Shown here one piece after another: positions 42,577 to 50,297 of a stretch of 64,000 bases of DNA. Below the pieces are notes generated by a model that had not been told where the DNA came from, made no database searches, and saw nothing but the letters and a program-made list of their open reading frames with translations. The first letter of the stretch is position 1; each line of letters begins with the position of its first letter. The position numbers and the translations under genes were made by a program. Origin of the DNA: Rhizobium rhizogenes NBRC 13257. GTDB taxonomy: Bacteria > Pseudomonadota > Alphaproteobacteria > Rhizobiales > Rhizobiaceae. The DNA is taken from assembly GCF_000696095.1 (NCBI RefSeq), contig NZ_BAYX01000013.1, positions 62,001 through 126,000 of the forward strand, given 5' to 3'.

Positions 42577-43689
42577 TTATGCCGAAAGGGCCTTGAATTC
42601 GGCCAGGATAGCGTCGCCCATTTCGGTGGTGCCGACCTGGCGGCTGCCCGCAGACATGATGTCGCCGGTGCGGATGCCGCTGTCGAGCACGTTGGCGATC
42701 GCCTTTTCCAGCGCGTCGGCCTCGGTCACGAGACCGAAGGAGTAGCGCAGGCACATGGCGAAGGAGGCGATCATGGCAATCGGGTTGGCGATGCCCTTGC
42801 CGGCGATGTCGGGGGCCGAACCGTGCACCGGCTCGTAGAGCGCCTTGCGCTTGCCGGTCTTGGCGTCGGGGGCGCCGAGCGAGGCCGACGGCAGCATGCC
42901 GAGCGAGCCGGTCAGCATGGCGGCGACGTCGGAGAGCATGTCGCCGAAGAGGTTATCGGTGACGATGACGTCGAACTGCTTCGGCTGACGAACGAGCTGC
43001 ATGCCGCCGGCGTCGGCTAGCATATGTTCGAGCTGGACGTCAGCATATTTTTCCTTGTGTGTCGCGGTGACGACCTGGTTCCAGAGCACGCCGGACTTCA
43101 TGACGTTGCGCTTTTCCATCGAGCAGACGCGGTTGTTGCGGGTACGCGCCAGTTCGAAGGCGACGCCGGAGATGCGTTCGATTTCGTAGGTATCGTAAAC
43201 CTGCGTGTCGATGCCGCGCTTCTGGCCGTTGCCGAGGTCGATGATTTCCTTCGGTTCGCCGAAATAGACGCCGCCGGTGAGTTCGCGGACGATCAGGATA
43301 TCGAGGCCTTCGACCAGCTCCGGCTTCAGCGAAGAGGCCGACGCTAGCGCCGGGTAGCAGATGGCCGGGCGCAGGTTGGCGAAAAGCTGAAGATCCTTGC
43401 GCAGGCGCAGCAGGCCGGCTTCGGGGCGCACTTCGTAAGGCACATCATCCCACTTCGGACCACCGACGGCGCCGAAGAGAACGGCATCGGCGGCCATCGC
43501 CTTGGCCATATCGGCATCGGAGATTGCCGCGCCGTGCGCGTCATAGGCGCTGCCGCCGACCAGACCCTCGTCGGTAACGAAACCGGCGCCCTTCGCCTTG
43601 TTCATATAGGCGATGATCTTGCGGACTTCGCCCATGGCTTCAGGGCCGATGCCGTCACCCGGCAGAAGGAAGAGATTGCGCACTGTCAT
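42577..43689 (-). CDS. leuB: 3-Isopropylmalate dehydrogenase
   Basis: A 370-aa NAD-dependent decarboxylating dehydrogenase of leucine synthesis. It starts MTVRNLFLLPGDGIGPE, with substrate arginines in LLRLRKDLQLFANLRPA and the metal aspartates in VTDNLFGDMLSDVAA. PVHGSAPDIAGKGIANPIA is the NAD-specific motif. I used the ATG at 43689, since the 38 extra residues of the longer frame are unrelated. leuD lies 1.3 kb upstream on the same strand, separated by a TIM-barrel gene and a terminator. Confidence 0.95.
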   Translation of the reverse strand: MTVRNLFLLPGDGIGPEAMGEVRKIIAYMNKAKGAGFVTDEGLVGGSAYDAHGAAISDADMAKAMAADAVLFGAVGGPKWDDVPYEVRPEAGLLRLRKDLQLFANLRPAICYPALASASSLKPELVEGLDILIVRELTGGVYFGEPKEIIDLGNGQKRGIDTQVYDTYEIERISGVAFELARTRNNRVCSMEKRNVMKSGVLWNQVVTATHKEKYADVQLEHMLADAGGMQLVRQPKQFDVIVTDNLFGDMLSDVAAMLTGSLGMLPSASLGAPDAKTGKRKALYEPVHGSAPDIAGKGIANPIAMIASFAMCLRYSFGLVTEADALEKAIANVLDSGIRTGDIMSAGSRQVGTTEMGDAILAEFKALSA

Positions 43690-43805
43690 GGGAAGAGCCT
43701 CCGCAAAAGAAACAAGTTGCGGGTTCTTAGACCTGCAAATGCGGCTTTTCAAGCGAGGAAGGGCGAGAAACGGTACGGTTTTGCGGCTTTTGCGGCCAAT
43801 CACCC

Positions 43806-43924
43806 GCCCTCACCCTTCGAGGGCCCTGCGGGCCACCTCAGGGTGAGGGCTAATCTTTTGTGCTTGGCTGAAAAGGTCGCTCCACCCTCATCCTGAGGTG
43901 CGGAGCCTCGAAGGACAAGGGTGG
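43806..43924. repeat. Pair of inverted rhizobial palindromic elements
   Basis: Arm 1 (43806-43850) reads CCCTCACCCTTCGAGGGC ... ACCTCAGGGTGAGGGC. Arm 2 (43882-43924) reads CCACCCTCATCCTGAGGTGC ... CCTCGAAGGACAAGGGTGG. The two are approximate reverse complements of each other, and each is internally palindromic. They lie between the TIM-barrel gene stop and the leuB start. Confidence 0.75.
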
Positions 43925-43941
43925 CCCCGACTCACTGCCTC

Positions 43942-44760
43942 TTACTCAGCCAGCCCCAGTGAGGCCAGATAAGCGGCCGATGCCGGGATCTTCGACTTGT
44001 CCTTGATCTCGATGATCAGGCGCGGATTGCTGTCGAGCTTGGCAAGGGCGGCAAAGACGGCGCGCCAGTGGATGTTGCCTTCGCCGAGGCTCCAATGGCG
44101 GTCGGCATAGCCGTCGGCGTCCTGCAGGTGGATGTGCTGCAGGCGGTTGCCGGCGGCGTGGACGTAGTAGTCGACTGGCGGCGCGCCGGTGTAGCCATGG
44201 GCATAATGGGCATGGCCGGTGTCGATCGACACGGCAACAGCCGGCGAATTGAAGCTGTCGGCGAGGCCGACGCGGATATGCGGATCCTTGTCCTCGATGT
44301 TCTCGATGACCATGGTCAGCCCGATGTCTTCGGCGCGCTTGACGGCGTCCTTCAGCGTCAGGTGCGTATGTTCGATGATCTTTTCGCGTTCGCCCTTGTT
44401 GTTGTCCAGGTTGTTGTAGGACCAGGACGTATAGGGGCTATGGATGACCATCTGCGTCGCGCCGATATTGGCGCAGACGTCCAGCGCCTGCAGGAGGCGC
44501 TTGGAAACCACGGCGCGGATATCGGGATCCTGCGAGGCGATGATGAAGCCCCAGAACGGGCCGTGGATGCCGAGACGGCCCTGATGGCCGTCGAGCAGTT
44601 TTCTGGCACGCTCGGCAAGCGGCGCCCAGTCGCCATTCAGGATTTCGGCGTCAACGAAACTCTGCAGTTCCAGGTCGCGCGGCTTTTCGAGCAGCCAGCC
44701 GCGATGGGTTTCGACGTCGGTGAGCGTCATGGCGGCGCCGACAATGGGAAGGGAGGTCAT
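43942..44760 (-). CDS. Sugar phosphate isomerase/epimerase-like TIM-barrel protein
   Basis: A 272-aa xylose-isomerase-type AP_endonuc_2 fold protein. The visible metal-site pattern of the superfamily is QMVIHSPYTSW, MVIENIEDKDP (Glu), SIDTGHAHYAHG (Asp/His), QHIHLQDADGYADRHWSLGEG (His, Asp) and LIIEIKD (Glu). All ligands look intact, so it is likely an active metal-dependent isomerase or epimerase, substrate unknown. I chose the ATG at 44760, with GGAG upstream; a longer frame from 44850 is possible. It lies between leuD and leuB but has its own flanking terminator and repeat. Confidence 0.82.
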   Translation of the reverse strand: MTSLPIVGAAMTLTDVETHRGWLLEKPRDLELQSFVDAEILNGDWAPLAERARKLLDGHQGRLGIHGPFWGFIIASQDPDIRAVVSKRLLQALDVCANIGATQMVIHSPYTSWSYNNLDNNKGEREKIIEHTHLTLKDAVKRAEDIGLTMVIENIEDKDPHIRVGLADSFNSPAVAVSIDTGHAHYAHGYTGAPPVDYYVHAAGNRLQHIHLQDADGYADRHWSLGEGNIHWRAVFAALAKLDSNPRLIIEIKDKSKIPASAAYLASLGLAE

Positions 44761-44896
44761 GGAATGCTCCAGTAGGGGGAGAAAATCGGGGACGGGAGCG
44801 GCCTCTGGGCGCTCCGCAGAGGCTGTATGAACCCGCTTCTTGTCGGGCATATTACAGCCGACCGGATCTCATGACCTTTATACGCCGCGGCATAAG

Positions 44897-44923
44897 AAAA
44901 AGCCGGGCTTTTCAGCCCGGCTT
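44897..44923 (-). terminator. Intrinsic terminator of leuD
   Basis: AAGCCGGGCT / AGCCCGGCTT with the loop TTTC. On the minus strand it runs into TTTTCTTATG. Confidence 0.87.
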
Positions 44924-44951
44924 CGACACGCAAATATTATGATGAAATCGA

Positions 44952-45560
44952 TCAGGCAGCCCAGGGATGAGCGGCGGCGTTCGACTTTTCGAACTTGTCG
45001 ATCGCGGATGCCTTTTCCAGCGTCAGGCCGATATCGTCGAGGCCGTTCAGCAGGCAGTGGCGCTTGAATTCGTCGAGTTCGAACTTCAGCGAGCCGCCGT
45101 CCGGGCCAGTGATCTCGAGGTTTTCCAGGTCGATCGTCAGGATGGCGTTGGAGCCGCGCGAGGCGTCGTCCATCAGCTTGTCGAGATCTTCCTGGCTGAC
45201 CTTGATCGGCAGGATGCCGTTCTTGAAGCAGTTGTTGTAGAAGATATCGGCGAAGCTGGTCGAGATGACGCAGCGGATACCGAAGTCGAGCAGCGCCCAG
45301 GGAGCATGTTCGCGCGAGGAACCGCAGCCGAAATTATCGCCGGCGACGAGGATCTTGGCGTTCTGATAGGCCGGCTTGTTGAGCACGAAATCCTGGTTCG
45401 GCGATCCGTCTTCATTGTAACGGGCTTCGGCGAACAATCCCGTTCCGAGACCGGTGCGCTTGATGGTCTTCAGATAATCCTTGGGGATGATCATGTCGGT
45501 GTCGACATTGACGACCGGGAGGGGTGCTGCGACACCGGTCAACTTCACGAACTTGTCCAT
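44952..45560 (-). CDS. leuD: 3-Isopropylmalate dehydratase small subunit
   Basis: A 202-aa subunit that pairs with LeuC to isomerise 2- to 3-isopropylmalate. Family motifs are NVDTDMIIPKDYLKTI, the swivelling loop LVAGDNFGCGSSREHAPWAL, and FADIFYNNCFKNGILPI. The start is the ATG at 45560, with AGGCAGGA upstream. leuC is not in the window, as is usual in rhizobia where leuC is separate. Confidence 0.95.
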   Translation of the reverse strand: MDKFVKLTGVAAPLPVVNVDTDMIIPKDYLKTIKRTGLGTGLFAEARYNEDGSPNQDFVLNKPAYQNAKILVAGDNFGCGSSREHAPWALLDFGIRCVISTSFADIFYNNCFKNGILPIKVSQEDLDKLMDDASRGSNAILTIDLENLEITGPDGGSLKFELDEFKRHCLLNGLDDIGLTLEKASAIDKFEKSNAAAHPWAA

Positions 45561-45739
45561 AGGTCCTGCCTTCAATTTTCGTCTATGCACGAATTATCCT
45601 GCCAATAGCGCAAATCCGGCCCAAAATGAAGGGGAATCTTGGAAATGCTCCGCAGGTGGGCGCATCCGTCGCGGTGCTGCAATTTGGGAATTGCGCGCAC
45701 AAGCGCCTCGGGCGCGGCAAGACGCCGCCCTGCCCGATA

Positions 45740-45973
45740 TCAGAGATCGATGATCGTGCCGCGACCGTCGTTCCAGACGCGCATCTCGCGCTGACCGTTG
45801 TTCGCCCTGGCGCGCACCGGAACCGGCTTCATCCGCAGCGAAATCGCGCGGCCCACCATAAGCGCGGTGAGGATGCCGCCGACGGCGAGCGTCAGCGAAA
45901 CGGTAAACAACGCCATCGCCGCAAACACGGTGATGCCGGCAAGCGCGATAAACAAGGAACGGATGTTTTTCAT
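45740..45973 (-). CDS. Small membrane protein, unknown function
   Basis: A 77-aa protein with one or two hydrophobic segments (LFIALAGITVFAAMALFTVSLTLAVGGILTALMVG, about residues 6-40) and a basic cytoplasmic tail (RMKPVPVRARANNGQREMRVWNDGRGTIIDL). That tail is recognisable in short rhizobial hypothetical proteins, but I know no function. The ATG at 45973 follows a GAGG nine bases upstream; an in-frame ATG at 45994 adds seven residues. It diverges from the CitE-like gene. Confidence 0.65.
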   Translation of the reverse strand: MKNIRSLFIALAGITVFAAMALFTVSLTLAVGGILTALMVGRAISLRMKPVPVRARANNGQREMRVWNDGRGTIIDL

Positions 45974-46098
45974 GGTCGAGACCTCTCTACTCATGGAAAT
46001 GTGGTCCTCTCTTCTCCCATCTGCAAGAGGAGCGTGGCTTTTTGTTGTCGCGCCATTGTCATCTTGCCTAGAGATTGAAAGCGCGGCAAAACTGGAGG

Positions 46099-47013
46099 AT
46101 GAGTAGAGCTGCCCCTCCCCGTTCCGTCTGCCTGCGCCGTTCGGTGCTGAGTGTACCCGCGATCAACCTTCGCGCGCTTGAAAAGATCGTCAGCCTCGAT
46201 TGCGATGCGATCATCTTCGATCTCGAGGATTCCGTGGCGCCGGAGAAGAAAGCGGAGGCGCGGGAGAATTTGAAGGTCTTTTTTGCCGGCCCGCCGCCTG
46301 TCGGCAAGGAGCGGATCATCCGCATCAATACGCTGTCATCCGGTTTTGGCGCCGACGACCTGGAGCTGGTGCTGGCACTCGAACCCGATGCGGTACTTCT
46401 GCCCAAGGTCGACGGACCGCAGGATGTGACTGTCGTCAGCGACAGGCTTGCCGAGGCGGATGCGCCGGAGAGCCTGCGCATCTGGGCGATGATCGAGACG
46501 CCGCGCGGCATTCTGAATGCGGCCGCCATTGCCGAGGCCGGGCGTACCCCGGGAAGCCGGCTCGATTGCTTCGTCGTCGGCCTTAACGACCTGCGCAAGG
46601 AGACCGGCGTGCTGCCGCAGGCGGGTCGCACCTATCTCGCGCCCTGGCTGATGCAGGTGATTTTGGCCGTCAGTGCCTACGGGCTCGATGCCATCGACAG
46701 CGTCTTCAACGATTTCAAGGATATGCAGGCGCTGGACGCCGAATGCGACGAAGGTCGCGCCATGGGCTTTGCTGGCAAGATGCTGATCCACCCGAACCAG
46801 ATCGAGGCCGCTAATCGGCATTTCGGGCCGGACGAGACGGCGATTGCCGAGGCGGAGGCGATCATCGCCGCCTTTTCCGATCCCGCCGCCGCGAGCCTTA
46901 ATGTCGTCAATCTCGGCGGCCGCATGGTCGAGCGGCTGCATCTTGTCCAGGCGGAGAGACTGGTTCATAAAGCTCGCCTGATTGCAAAACGCCATCGCCC
47001 TTCGGCAAGTTGA
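46099..47013 (+). CDS. CitE-like HpcH/HpaI family CoA-ester lyase
   Basis: A 304-aa TIM-barrel lyase of the citrate lyase beta-subunit/malyl-CoA lyase family. It has LRRSVLSVPA at the N-terminus, IIFDLEDSVAPEKKAEAR with metal-binding acids, INTLSSGFGADDLE, MIETPRGILNAAAIA (Glu) and GFAGKMLIHPNQIEAANRHF. Relatives cleave malyl-CoA, methylmalyl-CoA or citramalyl-CoA; no lyase alpha subunit or acyl carrier is nearby, so a single-gene CoA-ester lyase is likelier. The start is awkward: GGAGG touches the ATG at 46099 with no spacer, and a TTG at 46075 is an alternative. Confidence 0.82.
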   Translation: MSRAAPPRSVCLRRSVLSVPAINLRALEKIVSLDCDAIIFDLEDSVAPEKKAEARENLKVFFAGPPPVGKERIIRINTLSSGFGADDLELVLALEPDAVLLPKVDGPQDVTVVSDRLAEADAPESLRIWAMIETPRGILNAAAIAEAGRTPGSRLDCFVVGLNDLRKETGVLPQAGRTYLAPWLMQVILAVSAYGLDAIDSVFNDFKDMQALDAECDEGRAMGFAGKMLIHPNQIEAANRHFGPDETAIAEAEAIIAAFSDPAAASLNVVNLGGRMVERLHLVQAERLVHKARLIAKRHRPSAS

Positions 47014-47046
47014 GGGTGAGGCCGAGATGTTACGAAAGACGCTTCG

Positions 47047-47253
47047 ATGAAACTCTATCGCTTCCTCACCGGACCGGATGACGCTTCCTTCTGCCACAAG
47101 GTGACCGCCGCGCTGAACAAGGGCTGGGATCTCTCGGGCTCGCCGACCTATAGCTTCAACGCCGCGACCGGCGTGATGCAGTGCGGCCAGGCGGTCGTCA
47201 AGGAAGTTGTCGGCAAGGATTATGATCCTGAGATCAAGCTTTCCGAGCAATAG
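47047..47253 (+). CDS. DUF1737 domain-containing small protein
   Basis: A 68-aa protein that starts MKLYRFLTGPDDASFCHKVTAALNKGWDLSGSP, the typical DUF1737 opening, and ends in an acidic and lysine tail. It has one Cys17 and one Cys46 and no signal or membrane segment. It follows the CitE-like gene by 33 bp and may share its transcript. The biochemical function of the family is unknown to me. Confidence 0.72.
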   Translation: MKLYRFLTGPDDASFCHKVTAALNKGWDLSGSPTYSFNAATGVMQCGQAVVKEVVGKDYDPEIKLSEQ

Positions 47254-47277
47254 GCGTGCAGCAATAGGACTGCTCTT

Positions 47278-47715
47278 CTAGCGATCCGTCGCTTCTTCCG
47301 CGCTTTCCTCGATGCGCTCCATGTCCTCGTCGCTCAGGCCGAAATGATGGCCGATCTCGTGGATCAGGACATGGGTGATGATGTCGCCGAGGGTTTCCTC
47401 GTTTTCCGCCCAGTAATCGATGATCGGCCGGCGATAGAGGCGGATCTTGTTCGGCATTTCTCCGGTCTGGGCGGTGAAGCGCTCGGATATGCCGCGACCT
47501 TCGAACAGGCCGAGCAGATCGAAGGGCGTTTCCAGCGCCATGTCCTCGAACACGTCGTCGTCTGGAAAATCCTCGATCACAATGATGAGATTGCCGGTGA
47601 GCGAACGGAATTCGTCCGGTAGGTGGCTATAAGCCTCCGTGGCCAGTGATTCAAACGTGCTGATTGAGGGTGCGTGGCGGTCCCGCCAATCCTCGCTCTG
47701 GTCAATGCGGGCCAT
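47278..47715 (-). CDS. Small metallopeptidase-like zincin
   Basis: A 145-aa protein with a minimal zincin fold. The extended zinc site HVLIHEIGHHFGLSDEDME near residue 121 gives HExxH plus a third histidine. It matches the PF06262 group of short possible metallopeptidases common in Alphaproteobacteria and Actinobacteria. The chosen ATG at 47715 has AAGGAAG eight bases upstream; the longer frame from 47931 runs across the neighbouring LexA promoter. It diverges from imuA. Whether it cleaves peptides is not established. Confidence 0.82.
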   Translation of the reverse strand: MARIDQSEDWRDRHAPSISTFESLATEAYSHLPDEFRSLTGNLIIVIEDFPDDDVFEDMALETPFDLLGLFEGRGISERFTAQTGEMPNKIRLYRRPIIDYWAENEETLGDIITHVLIHEIGHHFGLSDEDMERIEESAEEATDR

Positions 47716-47840
47716 GAATGCTTCCTTCCGTAGCTGGTCATATAGAGCCTTTGCTCGGCTTTTTCGAGAGCCGATTGTGGCAGAGGAATATTTTCTCATA
47801 GAATCATGTTGACTCTTTCCTCGACCTCTGGAATCCATAA

Positions 47841-47855
47841 GAACATAACAGGAAC
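47841..47855. promoter_or_regulatory. LexA (SOS) box of imuA-imuB-dnaE2
   Basis: GAAC-ATAACAG-GAAC, an exact direct repeat GAAC-N7-GAAC. This is the alphaproteobacterial LexA box (GTTC-N7-GTTC on the other strand). It lies 24 bp before the imuA ATG, where a bound repressor would block transcription. Confidence 0.9.
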
Positions 47856-47878
47856 ATAATTGATCTGGAGCTAACGTC

Positions 47879-48829
47879 ATGGCCGAGACCGCCGTGGCGC
47901 GGGAAACGCTTTTTGCCCTGCGTGAAACCATCGCCCGACTGGAAGGCAGGCCGATACCGGCGCTGTCAGCGGCTGCGCATGAGACGCAGGCGATGGAACC
48001 TGATGCCAGTCAGGCGGATGCTGCCCAGTCGCTGCTTGCCATCGGGGTTGTCGATCTCGATGAGGCGATGCAGGGCGGTGTGCCGCTCGATGCACTGACG
48101 GAAATCCGTTCGCTGGCCTTGCGTCATGCGGGTGCGGCCAGCGCTTTCACGTTTGCTCTTGCCGCGCGGCTTGGGGCGCAAGCCGCCGGCAAGACCGCGG
48201 CTGTGGCGCCGGTTCTATGGATCGGTGACACGGTCGCGGCGATGGAGGCGGGCCTGCCCTACCCCATCGGCATCAGGGATTTCGGATTGGAACCGTCCGC
48301 TTTCCTGCAGGCCTCGCCGCGCAAGCTGGAAGAGGCGTTGTGGCTGGCGGAGACGGCACTCGCAAGTGCTGCCTTTGCGGTCGTCATCCTGGAAGTGCGC
48401 GGCAATCCGGCCCGTTTCGGTCTGACCGAAAGCCGGCGGCTCGCGCTTCGGGCCAAGGCGGCGGGACGGCCTTTGTTCTTATTGCGGCAGGGGGGCGAGG
48501 AGGAGGCAAGCAGCGCCCTCTTCCGCCTCTGCGTCGAACCCGCGCCGGCTTTGGCGCGGCTTCTACCGGACGGATCGATGCTTGGCGGTAGCATCGGTCA
48601 TCCGGCCTTTCATCTCACCCTGGAAAAGAGCCGTAACCCGGCGCCTTTTTCCATAACCCTGGAATGGAATGCCCATGACCGCCAGTTTTCCCCTGTCCCC
48701 GACGCTCAGCGTCCTGCCTTTCCCGACGAATACGCAGCGCATTCTGGCGCTGACCTTCCCGCATCTGCCGACCGACCGGATCGCCCGCAAGCGCTGGGGC
48801 CTGTCCTGGCGTACAGATGGCCGGCTTGA
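47879..48829 (+). CDS. imuA: SOS mutagenesis protein ImuA
   Basis: A 316-aa RecA/SulA-like accessory protein of the ImuA-ImuB-DnaE2 translesion system. The N-terminus starts ETLFALRETIARLEG, DLDEAMQGGVPLDALTEI resembles the family opening, and TLEKSRNPAPFSITLEW is near the C-terminus. The RecA-like core has no functional P-loop. An SOS box lies 24 bp upstream. Its last 53 codons are read in a different frame from the imuB start, a 161-bp overlap that is much longer than the usual few bases; the two genes are thus tightly coupled. Confidence 0.87.
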   Translation: MAETAVARETLFALRETIARLEGRPIPALSAAAHETQAMEPDASQADAAQSLLAIGVVDLDEAMQGGVPLDALTEIRSLALRHAGAASAFTFALAARLGAQAAGKTAAVAPVLWIGDTVAAMEAGLPYPIGIRDFGLEPSAFLQASPRKLEEALWLAETALASAAFAVVILEVRGNPARFGLTESRRLALRAKAAGRPLFLLRQGGEEEASSALFRLCVEPAPALARLLPDGSMLGGSIGHPAFHLTLEKSRNPAPFSITLEWNAHDRQFSPVPDAQRPAFPDEYAAHSGADLPASADRPDRPQALGPVLAYRWPA

Positions 48830-50297
48830 AGCGCCGCCGCTCGCCTGCGCCGGCAAACTCAGCAATGCCATGCGGCTCACCGCGCTCAACGAAAAGGCGG
48901 AGATCATCGGGCTGAAGCTCGGCCTGGGTGTTGCCGAGGCGAAGGCAATCTGTCCCGCTCTCGACGTCATCGAAGAGGATCCGGCGGCAGACCGCAAGCT
49001 GCTGGAGGCGATCGCCGACTGGTGCGATCGTTATACGCCGCTGGTGGCGATCGACGGCAAGGACGGGCTTTTTCTCGACATTACTGGCTGCGCCCATCTT
49101 TTCGGCGGCGAAGAGGCACTGCTCGAGGATATATTGATCCGCATTTCCGGGCTGGGTCTCGACGTTCGTGGCGCCATCTCCTCGGCGCCGGGCCTGTCCT
49201 GGGCGGTTGCCCGCTTTGACGACAGCCGCGTCGTCCCGCCGGACGCCATGGAAGAGGCGCTGGCGCCGTTGCCGGTCGCATCGCTGAGGCTCGGCGAGGA
49301 AACCGTCGCCGCATTGCAGAAGCTGGGGTTGAAGCAGGTGGGCGATCTTCTTGTCGCGCCGCGGGCGCCACTCACCCGCCGTTTTGGCGCGCAGCTGCTT
49401 CTGCGGCTCGATCAGGCCATTGGCCTGACTGAGGAACCGATCTCGCCGCGCCGGCCGGTCGCGCAATTGTCAGCCGAGCGGCGGCTTGCTGAGCCGGTGC
49501 AGGCCGAGGCTGATATCCTGCAATTGGCCCGCGAGCTTGCCGAAACCCTGAAGCCGGGGCTGGAAGCGCGCGGTGTCGGCGGCCGCTTGTTCGAACTCTT
49601 GCTGTTTAGGGTCGACGGCGCGGTGTTCCGCATTGCTGCCGGCGCGTCGCAGCCGTTGCGCGAGCCGAGGCGGATCGCCGGCCTGTTCACCGAGCGCTTT
49701 ACCGCCATTCATGACGATCTCGATGTCGGATACGGCTTCGAGATCGTCCGCCTGAACGTCCTGCAGCATGCGCCTTTCGACGCGATGCAGGGCGATTTCG
49801 TCGAGGAGGACCGGCAGGGCACGTCGCTTGCCGCCTTCGCCGACCGGGTTGCGGCGCGGCTGGGGCCGGATTGCCTGCAGGGTTTCGAGTTGCGGCAAAG
49901 CCATATTCCCGAGCGAGCCGCCCGGCCGGTGCCGGCTATGGACATCCTCGCTACTCGCAGGCGGACGGGCAGCGAAGATGCCGGTCACGGCTTTTTCCGG
50001 GGCGAACGACCGCTCCGGCTGTTTCGCACGCCGGAGCCGATCGAGGCCTTTGCCGCCGAGGTGCCTGATGGCCCACCCCGGCAGTTCCGTTGGCGGCGGA
50101 TGATGCATCGGGTCTTGCGGGCCGAAGGGCCGGAGCGGCTGGCGGCGGAATGGTGGATCGAGGAAGCGGAAGACGTCCCCGAGCGTGATTATTTCCGCAT
50201 TGAGGACGAGGACGGTCATCGCTACTGGCTGTTTCGCAAGGGGCTCTATGGGCAGGATGCTGCGCCGGGCTGGTATATGCATGGGGTTTTCGCGTGA
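48669..50297 (+). CDS. imuB: ImuB, Y-family polymerase-like hub protein
   Basis: A 542-aa protein with the Y-family polymerase fold (UmuC/DinB related). ImuB connects ImuA, DnaE2 and the beta clamp. LALTFPHLPTDRIARKRWG replaces the catalytic acids seen in active Y-family enzymes (HIDMDAFFA in DinB), so it is probably non-catalytic. The long C-terminus ends with the family's WYMHGVFA. It overlaps imuA by 161 bp and the dnaE2 start by four bases (GTGA). The start at 48669 (or 48675) is the only in-frame ATG choice before the conserved region. Confidence 0.9.
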   Translation: MPMTASFPLSPTLSVLPFPTNTQRILALTFPHLPTDRIARKRWGLSWRTDGRLEAPPLACAGKLSNAMRLTALNEKAEIIGLKLGLGVAEAKAICPALDVIEEDPAADRKLLEAIADWCDRYTPLVAIDGKDGLFLDITGCAHLFGGEEALLEDILIRISGLGLDVRGAISSAPGLSWAVARFDDSRVVPPDAMEEALAPLPVASLRLGEETVAALQKLGLKQVGDLLVAPRAPLTRRFGAQLLLRLDQAIGLTEEPISPRRPVAQLSAERRLAEPVQAEADILQLARELAETLKPGLEARGVGGRLFELLLFRVDGAVFRIAAGASQPLREPRRIAGLFTERFTAIHDDLDVGYGFEIVRLNVLQHAPFDAMQGDFVEEDRQGTSLAAFADRVAARLGPDCLQGFELRQSHIPERAARPVPAMDILATRRRTGSEDAGHGFFRGERPLRLFRTPEPIEAFAAEVPDGPPRQFRWRRMMHRVLRAEGPERLAAEWWIEEAEDVPERDYFRIEDEDGHRYWLFRKGLYGQDAAPGWYMHGVFA

